Shown here piece after piece: positions 25,003 through 33,573 of a DNA stretch of 64,000 nt. This DNA comes from Gallibacter sp963558965 (GTDB lineage: Bacteria > Bacillota > Clostridia > Peptostreptococcales > Anaerovoracaceae). The notes under the pieces are model-generated. The model was not told the DNA's origin and did no database searches. It worked only from the letters and a program-made list of their open reading frames with translations. The stretch covers positions 1-64,000 of the forward strand of contig CAUWIT010000012.1 in NCBI GenBank assembly GCA_963558965.1, in the 5' to 3' direction. The first letter of the stretch is position 1. Every line of letters begins with the position of its first letter. Both the position numbers and the translations under genes were made by a program.

Positions 25003-25516
25003 AGTTTTAGAGTGTATAAAATCAAGAAGAAGTATTAGAAAATATAAAGAAGAACAGATTACAGATGAGCAGCTTATGGATATTTTAGAAGCTGGTACAT
25101 ACGCAGCTAGCAGTATGGGTAGACAGGGCGCTCAAATCGTCGCAGTTCAGGACAAAGCCCTTATTGAAAAATTATCAGCATTAAACGGCGAGTTTTTCTC
25201 AATGGATAGCGATCCCTATTATCATGCGCCAACAGTATTGTTGGTATTCGCCAACGGAGACAACGCAAATTGGATACAAGATGGTGCTTGTGTTTTAAAT
25301 AATATGATGATTGCGGCTAATGCTTTGGGACTTGGAACTTGCTGGATTAACAGAGAAATTGAAATGTTCGATGACAAAGAAGGCAAAAAATTTATGAAGC
25401 AATGGGGTATTGGAGATAATATGAAAGGCGTAGGTGCTTTGACACTAGGTTACCCAGATGGAGATATCCCAAAGGCAGCGCCTAGAAAAGAAGATTTTTA
25501 CAAAATTATTAAGTAG
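24992..25516 (+). CDS. Nitroreductase family protein
   Basis: A 174-aa FMN-dependent oxidoreductase of the small nitroreductase class. N-terminal FMN-phosphate site IKSRRSIRKYKEEQI (about 8-22); middle GTYAASSMGRQGAQIVAVQD; C-terminal GVGALTLGYPDGDIPKAAPRKED with the GYP(D) FMN motif. It would reduce flavin-accessible electrophiles with NAD(P)H. ATG 24992 is the first methionine of the conserved region but has no ribosome binding site of its own, suggesting coupling to the short ORF at 24958. Confidence 0.9.
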   Translation: MKNEVLECIKSRRSIRKYKEEQITDEQLMDILEAGTYAASSMGRQGAQIVAVQDKALIEKLSALNGEFFSMDSDPYYHAPTVLLVFANGDNANWIQDGACVLNNMMIAANALGLGTCWINREIEMFDDKEGKKFMKQWGIGDNMKGVGALTLGYPDGDIPKAAPRKEDFYKIIK

Positions 25517-25525
25517 TTAAATTTC

Positions 25526-25561
25526 GAAAGCCGCTTACATGTATATGTTAAGTGGTTTTCT
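25526..25561 (+). terminator. Rho-independent terminator
   Basis: AAAGCCGCTTA pairs with TAAGTGGTTTT (11 bp with G-T pairs, about 25527-25559) across an 11-nt loop, followed by CTTTG. Confidence 0.6.
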
Positions 25562-25576
25562 TTGTCTAATTGTAAG

Positions 25577-26557
25577 ATGAGGTGGATTTTGAAAAAATTT
25601 AGTACAAGAATGACATTGCTGGTTGTTTTGTGCATTTTCGCTATAGCAAGCATAAGTTGCGGTTTACAGCCTAAGGTTGAAATAACCCCTGAAATCCAAA
25701 AAGAAATAGAGGAATACAACAAAACAGCAGATAAAAATGGCAATACTATAATAGATATGAGCAAAAATCCATATTTCATGGAAAAACAAGAAGGATGCAC
25801 TTATCAATCGGTAGATACGATTACATACTATTCAGATGTAACTAAAACAAAGAGACACGCTGGAATCCTTTTACCAAATAACTATAACAAGGATAAAAAA
25901 TATCCTGTTCTCTATATGTTACATGGACTTGGAGGCAGCCATAAAACATGGAAAAATAAAGGAGCGGATATAATCATACAAAACCTTCAATATTTTGAGG
26001 GAACAGCTGATATGATTGTAGTTTTTCCAAACAGTGCACTTAATGAAGATGAGTCTGTAGACGGTTTGTCATTAGTTGAACAAGCTAAGGTATACGACAA
26101 AACTGAAGAAGATTTAGTAAATAATTTAATGCCATATATAAATGAGCATTATGCTGTAAGCACAAAAAGACAGGACACTGCAATAGTTGGAAATTCAATG
26201 GGTGGACGAAATACTTTGTATACGGCATTTAAACACCAAAAGTTATTTGGATATGTTGGAGCATTTTCATCTTCCCATGTTTTAAAAAATTCTCAGTCAA
26301 GTAGTATATTGCCAAGTCTTTTAGAAGATTTTGTATTAGATGACAACTTAGAACCATTTGATATTACACTATGTGTTGGCAAGCAAGATAATGTTTGTGG
26401 AGTGGAGTCATATATTATACATGACCGTATGGTTCAAAATGGTATAAAACATGTTTTTTATGATATGGATGGAGGACATCAAAATGTAGTTTGGCAAAAT
26501 GCCCTATACAATTTTGTTAAACATATTTTTGTAGATAAAGAAGAACAATCAAATTAA
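25577..26557 (+). CDS. Esterase-family lipoprotein (alpha/beta hydrolase)
   Basis: A 326-aa secreted esterase. The N-terminal signal ends in a lipobox (AIASISC, Cys about residue 29), so it is probably anchored to the outer face of the membrane. The catalytic core is the esterase D/feruloyl esterase fold: YPVLYMLHGLGGSHKTW (oxyanion region), GNSMGGRNTLY (GxSxG nucleophile), GKQD (Asp) and DGGHQNVVW (His). The substrate could be a polysaccharide-bound acyl group. ATG 25577 has no good ribosome binding site; a TTG at 25589 behind GAGGTGG is an alternative start. Confidence 0.85.
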   Translation: MRWILKKFSTRMTLLVVLCIFAIASISCGLQPKVEITPEIQKEIEEYNKTADKNGNTIIDMSKNPYFMEKQEGCTYQSVDTITYYSDVTKTKRHAGILLPNNYNKDKKYPVLYMLHGLGGSHKTWKNKGADIIIQNLQYFEGTADMIVVFPNSALNEDESVDGLSLVEQAKVYDKTEEDLVNNLMPYINEHYAVSTKRQDTAIVGNSMGGRNTLYTAFKHQKLFGYVGAFSSSHVLKNSQSSSILPSLLEDFVLDDNLEPFDITLCVGKQDNVCGVESYIIHDRMVQNGIKHVFYDMDGGHQNVVWQNALYNFVKHIFVDKEEQSN

Positions 26558-26599
26558 TATATTAAAAATTATGTATATGAAAAGGAGGACAACGAAAAG

Positions 26600-28180
26600 T
26601 TGATGGAAGACAACAAGTTAATACAATTTAGAAATATAGTAAAAGAATTCGATGGGCAAGTAGTTTTAAAAGGGATAAACCTTGATATCTACGAAAATGA
26701 ATTTGTAACTTTGCTTGGACCTAGTGGATGTGGTAAAACTACACTGCTTAGAATTTTAGGTGGATTTTTAGATGCTAACGAAGGTCAAATTATTTTTGAT
26801 GGTGAAGATATTAGTAAAATCCCACCTCATAAAAGAGAATTAAATACAGTTTTTCAAAAATATGCTCTTTTCCCTCATATGACAGTGGCAGAGAATATAG
26901 CTTTTGGTTTAAAAATAAAAAAGATGAGTAAAGACGTAATCGAGCAAAAAGTTATGAAAATGCTTAAGCTTATAGGTCTTGAAGGTTTTGAAAACAAAAA
27001 TGTTACTCTTCTATCTGGAGGTCAGCAACAGCGAATTGCCATTGCTAGAGCCCTTGTAAACGAACCAAAAGTTTTGCTTCTTGACGAACCTTTAGGCGCT
27101 TTGGACTTAAAGCTAAGAAAAGAGATGCAATACGAACTTAAAAAAATACAGCAAGAAGTAGGTATAACATTTATATATGTAACTCACGATCAGGAAGAAG
27201 CTTTAACTATGTCTGATAAAATCGTAGTTATGAATAAAGGTGAAATCTACCAAGTAGGTACACCAGTTGAAATTTACAACGAACCTGAAAACAGATATGT
27301 TGCTTCTTTTATTGGAGAAAGCAATATAGTACCTGGTGTTATGCTTGAAGATTATAAAGTTAAATTTGATGATATCCAGTTTGAATGTACTGATTTTGGT
27401 TTTAAGGAAAAAGAACCAGTTGATGTAGTTATTAGACCTGAGGATATAGATATTGTAGATGTTTCAAAAGGCAAAATGACAGGAACAGTAGAAGATGTGT
27501 TCTTCAAGGGCGTTTACTACGATGTTACTGTTGAAACTGTACCGGGAACAAGAGTTACAGTTAATATGCACGTTATAAAAGAGCATGATGTAACTAGTGA
27601 AGATGGCAAAGAAAAAATATCAGCAAATGATTTCTATGTAGATATAGATGATTTAGCTGAACTAGACGAAAAAGAGATAATAGCTCGTGCAGATGCTCAG
27701 GCCTGGGATCCTGAAACAGATGAATACATCTCTATACATAAGATAGAGTACGATTTAGAGGAAAAAATAGGTCAGTATCCAGTAACTTTTGCTACTTCAG
27801 CAGGAACTAGTATCGAAAGAACTATACATGTAATCGATCAGCCATATGTAAAAAATGAAAAGGCAAATGAAGCTGTAAGCGCATTTAACTTTTACAAAAC
27901 AGTAGAAGAAATCAACGAATCAGTAGCTTTAGATACAGACTTAAAAACTTGGGCCAGCGCTCAAGGTTGGAAGCTAACTGACGAAAATGAAGATATCGAT
28001 ATCTACGTTGATTACGATTTTGATGTAGAAGATATAAAAATTGGAGTTTACCCAGTTACTTTTACAACAGCAGGTCGTGAATTTAAAATAAATACAACAG
28101 ATTATATAGAAGAAGGTCAAGAGGTCGGATTGACATTTTTCCCTGAAGACATCCATGTAATGAGAAAGTTGGGATTTTAA
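26600..28180 (+). CDS. potA: Spermidine/putrescine ABC transporter ATPase with inserted repeats
   Basis: A 526-aa ATPase of the polyamine importer. Residues 1-240 are a complete ABC domain: Walker A GPSGCGKTT (40-48), LSGGQQQR (138-145), LLLDEPLGALD (Walker B), VTHDQEEA. A TOBE-like region starts near 245. PotA is usually about 350-380 residues; here two related segments of about 75 residues (about 340-413 and 426-502) are inserted before the last 24 residues, which return to the TOBE pattern (EEGQEVGLTFFPEDIHVM). Each insert ends IGxYPVTFxT, a pattern known from Ig-like surface modules. Start is TTG 26600 or ATG 26603, both behind AAAGGAGG. First gene of potA-potB-potCD; potB begins at the next base after its stop. 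Confidence 0.93.
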   Translation: MMEDNKLIQFRNIVKEFDGQVVLKGINLDIYENEFVTLLGPSGCGKTTLLRILGGFLDANEGQIIFDGEDISKIPPHKRELNTVFQKYALFPHMTVAENIAFGLKIKKMSKDVIEQKVMKMLKLIGLEGFENKNVTLLSGGQQQRIAIARALVNEPKVLLLDEPLGALDLKLRKEMQYELKKIQQEVGITFIYVTHDQEEALTMSDKIVVMNKGEIYQVGTPVEIYNEPENRYVASFIGESNIVPGVMLEDYKVKFDDIQFECTDFGFKEKEPVDVVIRPEDIDIVDVSKGKMTGTVEDVFFKGVYYDVTVETVPGTRVTVNMHVIKEHDVTSEDGKEKISANDFYVDIDDLAELDEKEIIARADAQAWDPETDEYISIHKIEYDLEEKIGQYPVTFATSAGTSIERTIHVIDQPYVKNEKANEAVSAFNFYKTVEEINESVALDTDLKTWASAQGWKLTDENEDIDIYVDYDFDVEDIKIGVYPVTFTTAGREFKINTTDYIEEGQEVGLTFFPEDIHVMRKLGF

Positions 28181-29026
28181 ATGAAGAAATTTTCCCAGTT
28201 AGCTGTGCCGTACATTGTTTGGGCTATTCTAATGTTAGCATTGCCAATGGTGCTAATTGCATTTTATTCAGTTACAGATAGCGGGAATGGCATTGTAGAT
28301 GTATCATTTACATTGGAGCATTACAAAAAGTTTTTTACCGACCCAGACTTTTTGTTGATTTTATGGCGTTCTATTAAAATTGCGATAAAAACTACTATCG
28401 TTTGTATTTTAGTAGGATATCCAGTTGCTTATTTTATTGCAAGCAGCAGTGATAAAGTACGTAATATATTAGTTATTATGATCACTTTGCCAATGTGGAT
28501 AAATATGTTAGTGCGTACATATGCATGGATAGGAATATTATCAGATGGTGGTATAGCTCAGAGATTGTTGGAGATTTTAGGACTAGGCACTCATCAGCTA
28601 CTGTACACTGAAGGGGCAGTAATGCTTGGCATGGTCTACAATTTCATTCCTTTTATGATATTGCAAATCAACACAGCACTAAGCAAGATGGACAAATCCC
28701 TAATTGAAGCCAGCCATGACCTTGGAGCAAACAGGGTGCAGACATTTTGGCGAGTAACTTTTCCATTGTCTTTGCCAGGAGTAATAAGCGGTATTTCATT
28801 GGTATTTTTACCATGTGTAAGTTCATTTTTCATACCAAAACTTCTTGGTGGAGGACAGTATTTCCTAATTGGTAATGTTATAGAAACTCAGTTTATTACT
28901 GTGGGAGAATGGTCCTTTGGCAGTGCCATCTCTATGATTATGGCGGTAATTATGATGGTTACTATGTATGCTGTTAGAGCCCTTGAGCGTAAAAACGAAG
29001 GCGGCAGAAAGGGCAAGGTGAGCTAA
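28181..29026 (+). CDS. potB: Spermidine/putrescine ABC permease PotB
   Basis: A 281-aa inner-membrane permease with six helices and the EAA loop at about residues 172-195 (SLIEASHDLGANRVQTFWRVTFPLSLPG), where the ATPase docks. With the permease part of the next gene it forms the channel for polyamines. It follows potA without gap and overlaps the next start (ATGA around 29026). Confidence 0.93.
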   Translation: MKKFSQLAVPYIVWAILMLALPMVLIAFYSVTDSGNGIVDVSFTLEHYKKFFTDPDFLLILWRSIKIAIKTTIVCILVGYPVAYFIASSSDKVRNILVIMITLPMWINMLVRTYAWIGILSDGGIAQRLLEILGLGTHQLLYTEGAVMLGMVYNFIPFMILQINTALSKMDKSLIEASHDLGANRVQTFWRVTFPLSLPGVISGISLVFLPCVSSFFIPKLLGGGQYFLIGNVIETQFITVGEWSFGSAISMIMAVIMMVTMYAVRALERKNEGGRKGKVS

Positions 29027-30912
29027 TGAAAAAAAATAGACGTATAGGTGGCAAAATAGTTATAGCGTTGATTATGTTATTTTTCTATTTGCCAATAGTT
29101 TATATGATTGTATTTTCTTTTAACGATTCCAAATCCCTTACTCACTTTGCTGGTTTTAGCATGCAATGGTATGAAAAAATGTTGCAAAGTAACGATATGA
29201 TGTCGTCACTTTACATAACTATTATAGTGGCTATTATCGCTACTGTAGTTTCAACTATTGTTGGAACTATTGCGGCTATTGGGATTTCAAAGTCTCGTAA
29301 AATAGTCAAAGATATTATATTGCAAATAAACGATTTTCCAATTATGAATCCTGAAATAGTTACAGCTATCGGCTTGATGCTACTGTTTATAACTTTTAAG
29401 ATTGAAAAGGGATTTGTAACTTTGTTACTTGCTCATATTGCATTTTGCATACCTTATGTTATATTAAGCGTTATGCCTAAGATTAGATCTCTTGATCCTA
29501 ACTTAGCAGATGCTGCTATGGACCTTGGTGCTACTCCGTGGCAAGCCTTGATAAAGGTAATTGTACCTCAGATTATGCCAGGGATTTTTGCAGGAGCTTT
29601 AATTGCTTTTACAATGTCTTTTGACGATTTTATTATTTCATATTTCGCTACTGGTAGAGGAGTTAAAAACTTGAGCATTATGGTTTACACTATGAGTAAA
29701 CGTGTAAATCCAAGTATCAATGCTATTTCTACTCTCGTTGTAGTTTTAATAACTATAGCTTTGATTTTAATCAATGTAGTGCCAGCGCTTCGCAAAAGGT
29801 TTGGCAATCCAGAAAAAACTTCTAGTCCTTGGAAAAAGGCTGTTTGTCTAATAGTAATAGTTGCTGTTTTAGGTGGCGGCATAGGCTACAAACAGTTTGC
29901 AGCAACTTCAGGAAAATATGAAGGCCAAACTCTAAGAGTATATAACTGGGGCGAATATGTAGGTGAAAATGTTATTTCAAGATTTGAAAAAGCAACTGGT
30001 GCAAAAGTCGTATTGGATAATTACGATTCAAACGAACAGATGTATATCAAACTTGCAAATGGGGAAAGCTATGATGTTATAGTCCCTAGTGATTATATGA
30101 TCCAGAGATTGATAAAAGAAAATATGCTTCAAAAACTTGATCAGGATAAGTTGGATTGTTTGGATTTAATTGATGATAGAGTTAAAAACTTATCTTATGA
30201 TCCAGGTAACAAGTATTCTGTACCATATTTTTGGGGTACTGTAGGTATTGTTTACGACAAGACAAAAGTAGATATAAAGGATCTTGAAAAAGAGGGATTC
30301 GATATATTTAGAGATGAAAAATATAAAGGTGAAACTTACCTTTACGATTCAGAGCGTGATTCATTTATGATGGCTCTAAAAGCTTTGGGGTATTCTATGA
30401 ATACTACAGATGTTGATGAGTTAAATGAAGCATATAATTGGCTAGTCGACTGTGTTAAGAAAACTGATCCAGAGATAGTAACTGATGAAATAATCGATAA
30501 TATGGCTCAAGGTCGTAAAGCTCTTGGTCTTATGTATTCAGGTGATGCAACTTACGTAATGAGCGAAAATAAAAATATGGGTTACTATATGCCAAAATCA
30601 GGTACAAACCTATGGTCAGATGCTATGGTAATACCTAAAAATGCTAAAAATGTGGAGTTGGCTCACGAGTTTATAAACTTTGTTTCAAGTTACGAAAGTG
30701 CTATGGATAATTCTACTTATGTTGGTTATACTTCACCAAATAAGGAAGTATTAAATGAACTAAAAGGTTCAGGGGGAGAGTTTGAAGGTATCAATGCTTA
30801 TGTTCCGAGAACTAATAACAAAAATGATGAAATATTTTTGTTTAATGACAAGAGCAGAAAAACTATTTCTCAGTTATGGAACAAAGTTAAAATATCTGCA
30901 TCAAATAATTAA
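29026..30912 (+). CDS. potCD: PotC-PotD fusion: permease and polyamine-binding protein
   Basis: A 628-aa fusion. Residues 1 to about 265 are the PotC permease with six helices and EAA loop LADAAMDLGATPWQALIKVIVPQIMPG. A further apolar helix (KAVCLIVIVAVLGGGIGY, about 275-295) tethers the C-terminal PotD-like binding domain (about 300-628) to the outer face: TLRVYNWGEYVGENVISRFEKATGAKV, YDVIVPSDYMIQRL, YSVPYFWGTVGIVYD and the end region AHEFINFVSSYESA. The Trp and acidic residues of the polyamine pocket appear kept. Such fusion places the receptor permanently at the channel and is known in some Firmicutes. A terminator follows at 31029. Confidence 0.93.
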   Translation: MKKNRRIGGKIVIALIMLFFYLPIVYMIVFSFNDSKSLTHFAGFSMQWYEKMLQSNDMMSSLYITIIVAIIATVVSTIVGTIAAIGISKSRKIVKDIILQINDFPIMNPEIVTAIGLMLLFITFKIEKGFVTLLLAHIAFCIPYVILSVMPKIRSLDPNLADAAMDLGATPWQALIKVIVPQIMPGIFAGALIAFTMSFDDFIISYFATGRGVKNLSIMVYTMSKRVNPSINAISTLVVVLITIALILINVVPALRKRFGNPEKTSSPWKKAVCLIVIVAVLGGGIGYKQFAATSGKYEGQTLRVYNWGEYVGENVISRFEKATGAKVVLDNYDSNEQMYIKLANGESYDVIVPSDYMIQRLIKENMLQKLDQDKLDCLDLIDDRVKNLSYDPGNKYSVPYFWGTVGIVYDKTKVDIKDLEKEGFDIFRDEKYKGETYLYDSERDSFMMALKALGYSMNTTDVDELNEAYNWLVDCVKKTDPEIVTDEIIDNMAQGRKALGLMYSGDATYVMSENKNMGYYMPKSGTNLWSDAMVIPKNAKNVELAHEFINFVSSYESAMDNSTYVGYTSPNKEVLNELKGSGGEFEGINAYVPRTNNKNDEIFLFNDKSRKTISQLWNKVKISASNN

Positions 30913-31028
30913 ATAACTTTAAATTTTTAAGTTTTTTTTAAAGTTGTATTCCTATAATAATAACTGTAATAAGTAATAAAACACTTATAAAAATTCCCCT
31001 CATAAAACTCATTCATATACAAGTAAGA

Positions 31029-31062
31029 AGATCTTCGTATTTATTGCGAAGGTCTTTTTATT
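31029..31062 (+). terminator. Rho-independent terminator after potCD
   Basis: AGATCTTCG (31029-31037) pairs with CGAAGGTCT (31047-31055; one G-T), followed by TTTTATTTT. Confidence 0.8.
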
Positions 31063-31096
31063 TTATTAAGATTTTCTTAAATTTTATTTTTTTTTG

Positions 31097-31126
31097 TTGA
31101 CAGTGTACTAGGTATCGTAGTACACT
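31097..31126 (+). promoter_or_regulatory. Promoter with embedded perfect operator palindrome
   Basis: TTGACA (31097-31102) and TACACT (31121-31126), 18 bp apart. A perfect inverted repeat, AGTGTACTA (31102-31110) and TAGTACACT (31118-31126) with a 7-bp centre, fills the spacer and -10. Such TGTACTA/TAGTACA sites are typical of small GntR or PadR repressors. No regulator gene is adjacent. Confidence 0.8.
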
Positions 31127-31150
31127 AAGAACGAAGTTGAACAAGTTAGC

Positions 31151-31227
31151 AACTTAAATAACTTAAATAACTTAAATAACTTAAAACTGAAGATGAAGTA
31201 TGCAAGAAACAAAAAGGCATTCTTGCA
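31151..31227 (+). repeat. 9-bp tandem repeats and a hairpin in the ABC leader
   Basis: AACTTAAAT is repeated from 31151 with 9-bp period (three full copies and most of a fourth to 31184). It is followed by a perfect 8-bp hairpin, TGCAAGAA (31201-31208) with TTCTTGCA (31220-31227), 29 bases before the start of the first ABC gene. Confidence 0.75.
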
Positions 31228-31255
31228 GGAAATTATAAAATTTTAGGAGGAACTT

Positions 31256-33571
31256 ATGATTAGGTTAGACAATGTCTCTAAGTTTTATTACAACAAGGGC
31301 ATTATAACCAGCGGGTTTACAAAGGTAAACTTGGAGTTAAATGCTGGGGAGTTTGTGGTTATAACTGGTGAGTCTGGCAGTGGTAAATCAACGCTTTTAA
31401 ATGTTATTTCGGGCCTTGATACTTACGAGGAAGGTGAGATGTATATCGACGGCCAGGAGACAAGCCATTATACTGAGCAGGATTTTGAGGAGTACAGAAA
31501 TAAATACATTGGAAATATTTTTCAAAATTTCAACTTGGTAAACAGTTATACAGTTTATCAAAATATTGAGCTTGTGCTTTTGATTAACGGATATACAAAA
31601 GATGAGGCGAGACCCAAAGTTGAGGAAATTATAAAAAAGGTTCATTTGGAAGAGTTTGCTAAGAGCAAAGTTTCTAAGCTTAGCGGTGGTCAGAAGCAGC
31701 GTGTGGCAATTGCTAGAGCCCTTGCAAAGGAAACTGATATAATTGTTGCCGATGAGCCTACAGGAAATCTTGACAGCAAGTCTGCTGAGTCTGTAATCCA
31801 GCTTTTAAGTGAGATTTCAAAGGACAAGTTGATAGTAGTAGTTACTCACAATTACGAACAGTTTGAGTCTTATGCAACTAGACGTATTAAGATGAATGAC
31901 GGACGCATCAGTGAGGATGAAATAATTAAAAAGGCTATGCCAGCTGGAAATTTTGAAAAAAATAGTAGCACAGCAGTAGCAAAGAATGTAGCAAAGACTG
32001 GAGCAAAGAAAAGTGAGCAGATTAGTTTTAAAAATAAGCTCAGGCTGGGAACAAGAAATGCGTTTAATATTGTTCCTAAATTTATATTGCTCATGGTAGT
32101 ATTTTTATTTTTAGTTTTTTCAGTAGTAGGCGAGTACGGATCACTTAAAAAAAGCGAAAGCGAGATGATTGGAAGTGGATACAACGTTTATTTTAGGGAT
32201 CAAGATGAAACTCGTATCGTTTTAAGCAGTGGAAATAAAAAACCTTTAACAAATAGTGATTACAAAAAGATTGAAAAAATAGAAGGTGTTAAAACCCTTG
32301 AAAAAAACGATGTAGCCTTGGATAGCGGTTACTGGCTAGAGGGAGAAAACGCAACTGCGGATAGCAATAACTTGTTTTCAGGAGTAAATTTTTCTTTAGA
32401 TTGTAAAGTTAGAAACAGCAGCAAATTTGAAGGTAAGATAAAATACGGTCGTCTGCCTAAGAAAAACAACGAAATAATACTTGAAGTAAACAACAACAAT
32501 TATTATTTCGGCAAGGAAGAAGCAGCGAAAGCTGTTGTTGGGCAAAATGTAAAGCTACACGAGTCAGAATCAGATTACGACTCACAGGCTGATACTGAAA
32601 TGTCAAAACTAAAAGTTGTAGGATTGGCATACAGTGATGATGTTCAGCAGTGGACTTCAAATGTATATGCAAGTTCACATATGATAGAACATGTCAATAT
32701 GAATGCAATTATGTACAATTCTGTTACAAAGATAAAAATCGGTTCTAAAGAGATTAATACCGATAACGGAGAACTAAGACTTGTAATTAACAATGATGTG
32801 CCAAAGGGCAAAGTTTATGCAGCAGATATTGCAAATGGATTTTTTAGCAGTGTCAGCGCCTTATACAATAATATTGAGATAAGTATGACCAATATCTACG
32901 GTAGCCACACAGAAAAACTACAGATAAGCAAGATTTTAAATGGTAAAAATATTAAATCAACACTTGGTATAAAAGATTTTGAAAGTTGCTCAAATGCAAT
33001 TTTCGTAAATCCAAGTGATATGAAAAACTTAACTTCAAAAAATAATTATCAGTATTCAGTATTTGCAAGTGATGTTTCACAGGTTGATAAGATAACAAGT
33101 CAATTAAAAGATATGGGATACAAGCCTTTGGCTATAAAAAACACATTGAAAGTTCCTGCCATGGAAGAGCTAATGTTTAAGATTGTTAAAGTACCTATGA
33201 TCGTATTTTTAATTTTGACTATGTTCTTTGTTTCATACTTTGTTATTAAATTGATTTTAAGAAGTCGCAGTGATTATTTTGTTATTTTGAGGATTTTAGG
33301 AATGAATAATAAAAACGCCAAACACGTTTTAGATGTTGAAATGCTTCTCGATGCAAACATTGCATTTGCACTACTACTAATCTGTTTAGCAGTAGTAAAA
33401 GCAGGCATGATAAATATAAGATATCTAGTAACTCTTGTTGGTATGTTAACAGTTAAAGAAATAGTTTTATTGTATGTTGTAATTATGGCTATGGTTTACT
33501 TGATTTCAAGAAGATTTTCAAGAAGCCTGTTTAAAAAATCAGCTATGAGCACATTTAGAGAGGAGGTGTAG
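31256..33571 (+). CDS. ABC transporter ATPase-permease fusion 1
   Basis: A 771-aa protein with an N-terminal MacB/LolD-type ATPase (Walker A GESGSGKST at about 38-46, SGGQKQR, Walker B IIVADEPTGNLD, VTHNYEQF) fused to an FtsX-like permease: one helix near 275-292 (FILLMVVFLFLVFSVV), a large extracellular region (about 295-640) and three helices near the C-terminus (about 650-755). Members handle antimicrobial peptides, lipoproteins or signalling peptides. The stop is two bases before the next ATG, so both proteins are made together and probably pair as a heterodimer. Controlled by the palindrome-bearing promoter upstream. Confidence 0.85.
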   Translation: MIRLDNVSKFYYNKGIITSGFTKVNLELNAGEFVVITGESGSGKSTLLNVISGLDTYEEGEMYIDGQETSHYTEQDFEEYRNKYIGNIFQNFNLVNSYTVYQNIELVLLINGYTKDEARPKVEEIIKKVHLEEFAKSKVSKLSGGQKQRVAIARALAKETDIIVADEPTGNLDSKSAESVIQLLSEISKDKLIVVVTHNYEQFESYATRRIKMNDGRISEDEIIKKAMPAGNFEKNSSTAVAKNVAKTGAKKSEQISFKNKLRLGTRNAFNIVPKFILLMVVFLFLVFSVVGEYGSLKKSESEMIGSGYNVYFRDQDETRIVLSSGNKKPLTNSDYKKIEKIEGVKTLEKNDVALDSGYWLEGENATADSNNLFSGVNFSLDCKVRNSSKFEGKIKYGRLPKKNNEIILEVNNNNYYFGKEEAAKAVVGQNVKLHESESDYDSQADTEMSKLKVVGLAYSDDVQQWTSNVYASSHMIEHVNMNAIMYNSVTKIKIGSKEINTDNGELRLVINNDVPKGKVYAADIANGFFSSVSALYNNIEISMTNIYGSHTEKLQISKILNGKNIKSTLGIKDFESCSNAIFVNPSDMKNLTSKNNYQYSVFASDVSQVDKITSQLKDMGYKPLAIKNTLKVPAMEELMFKIVKVPMIVFLILTMFFVSYFVIKLILRSRSDYFVILRILGMNNKNAKHVLDVEMLLDANIAFALLLICLAVVKAGMINIRYLVTLVGMLTVKEIVLLYVVIMAMVYLISRRFSRSLFKKSAMSTFREEV

Positions 33572-33573
33572 CC

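Noticed and set aside
31151..31184. AACTTAAAT repeats as CRISPR
   Set aside because: Nine-base units without spacers; simple tandem repeat.
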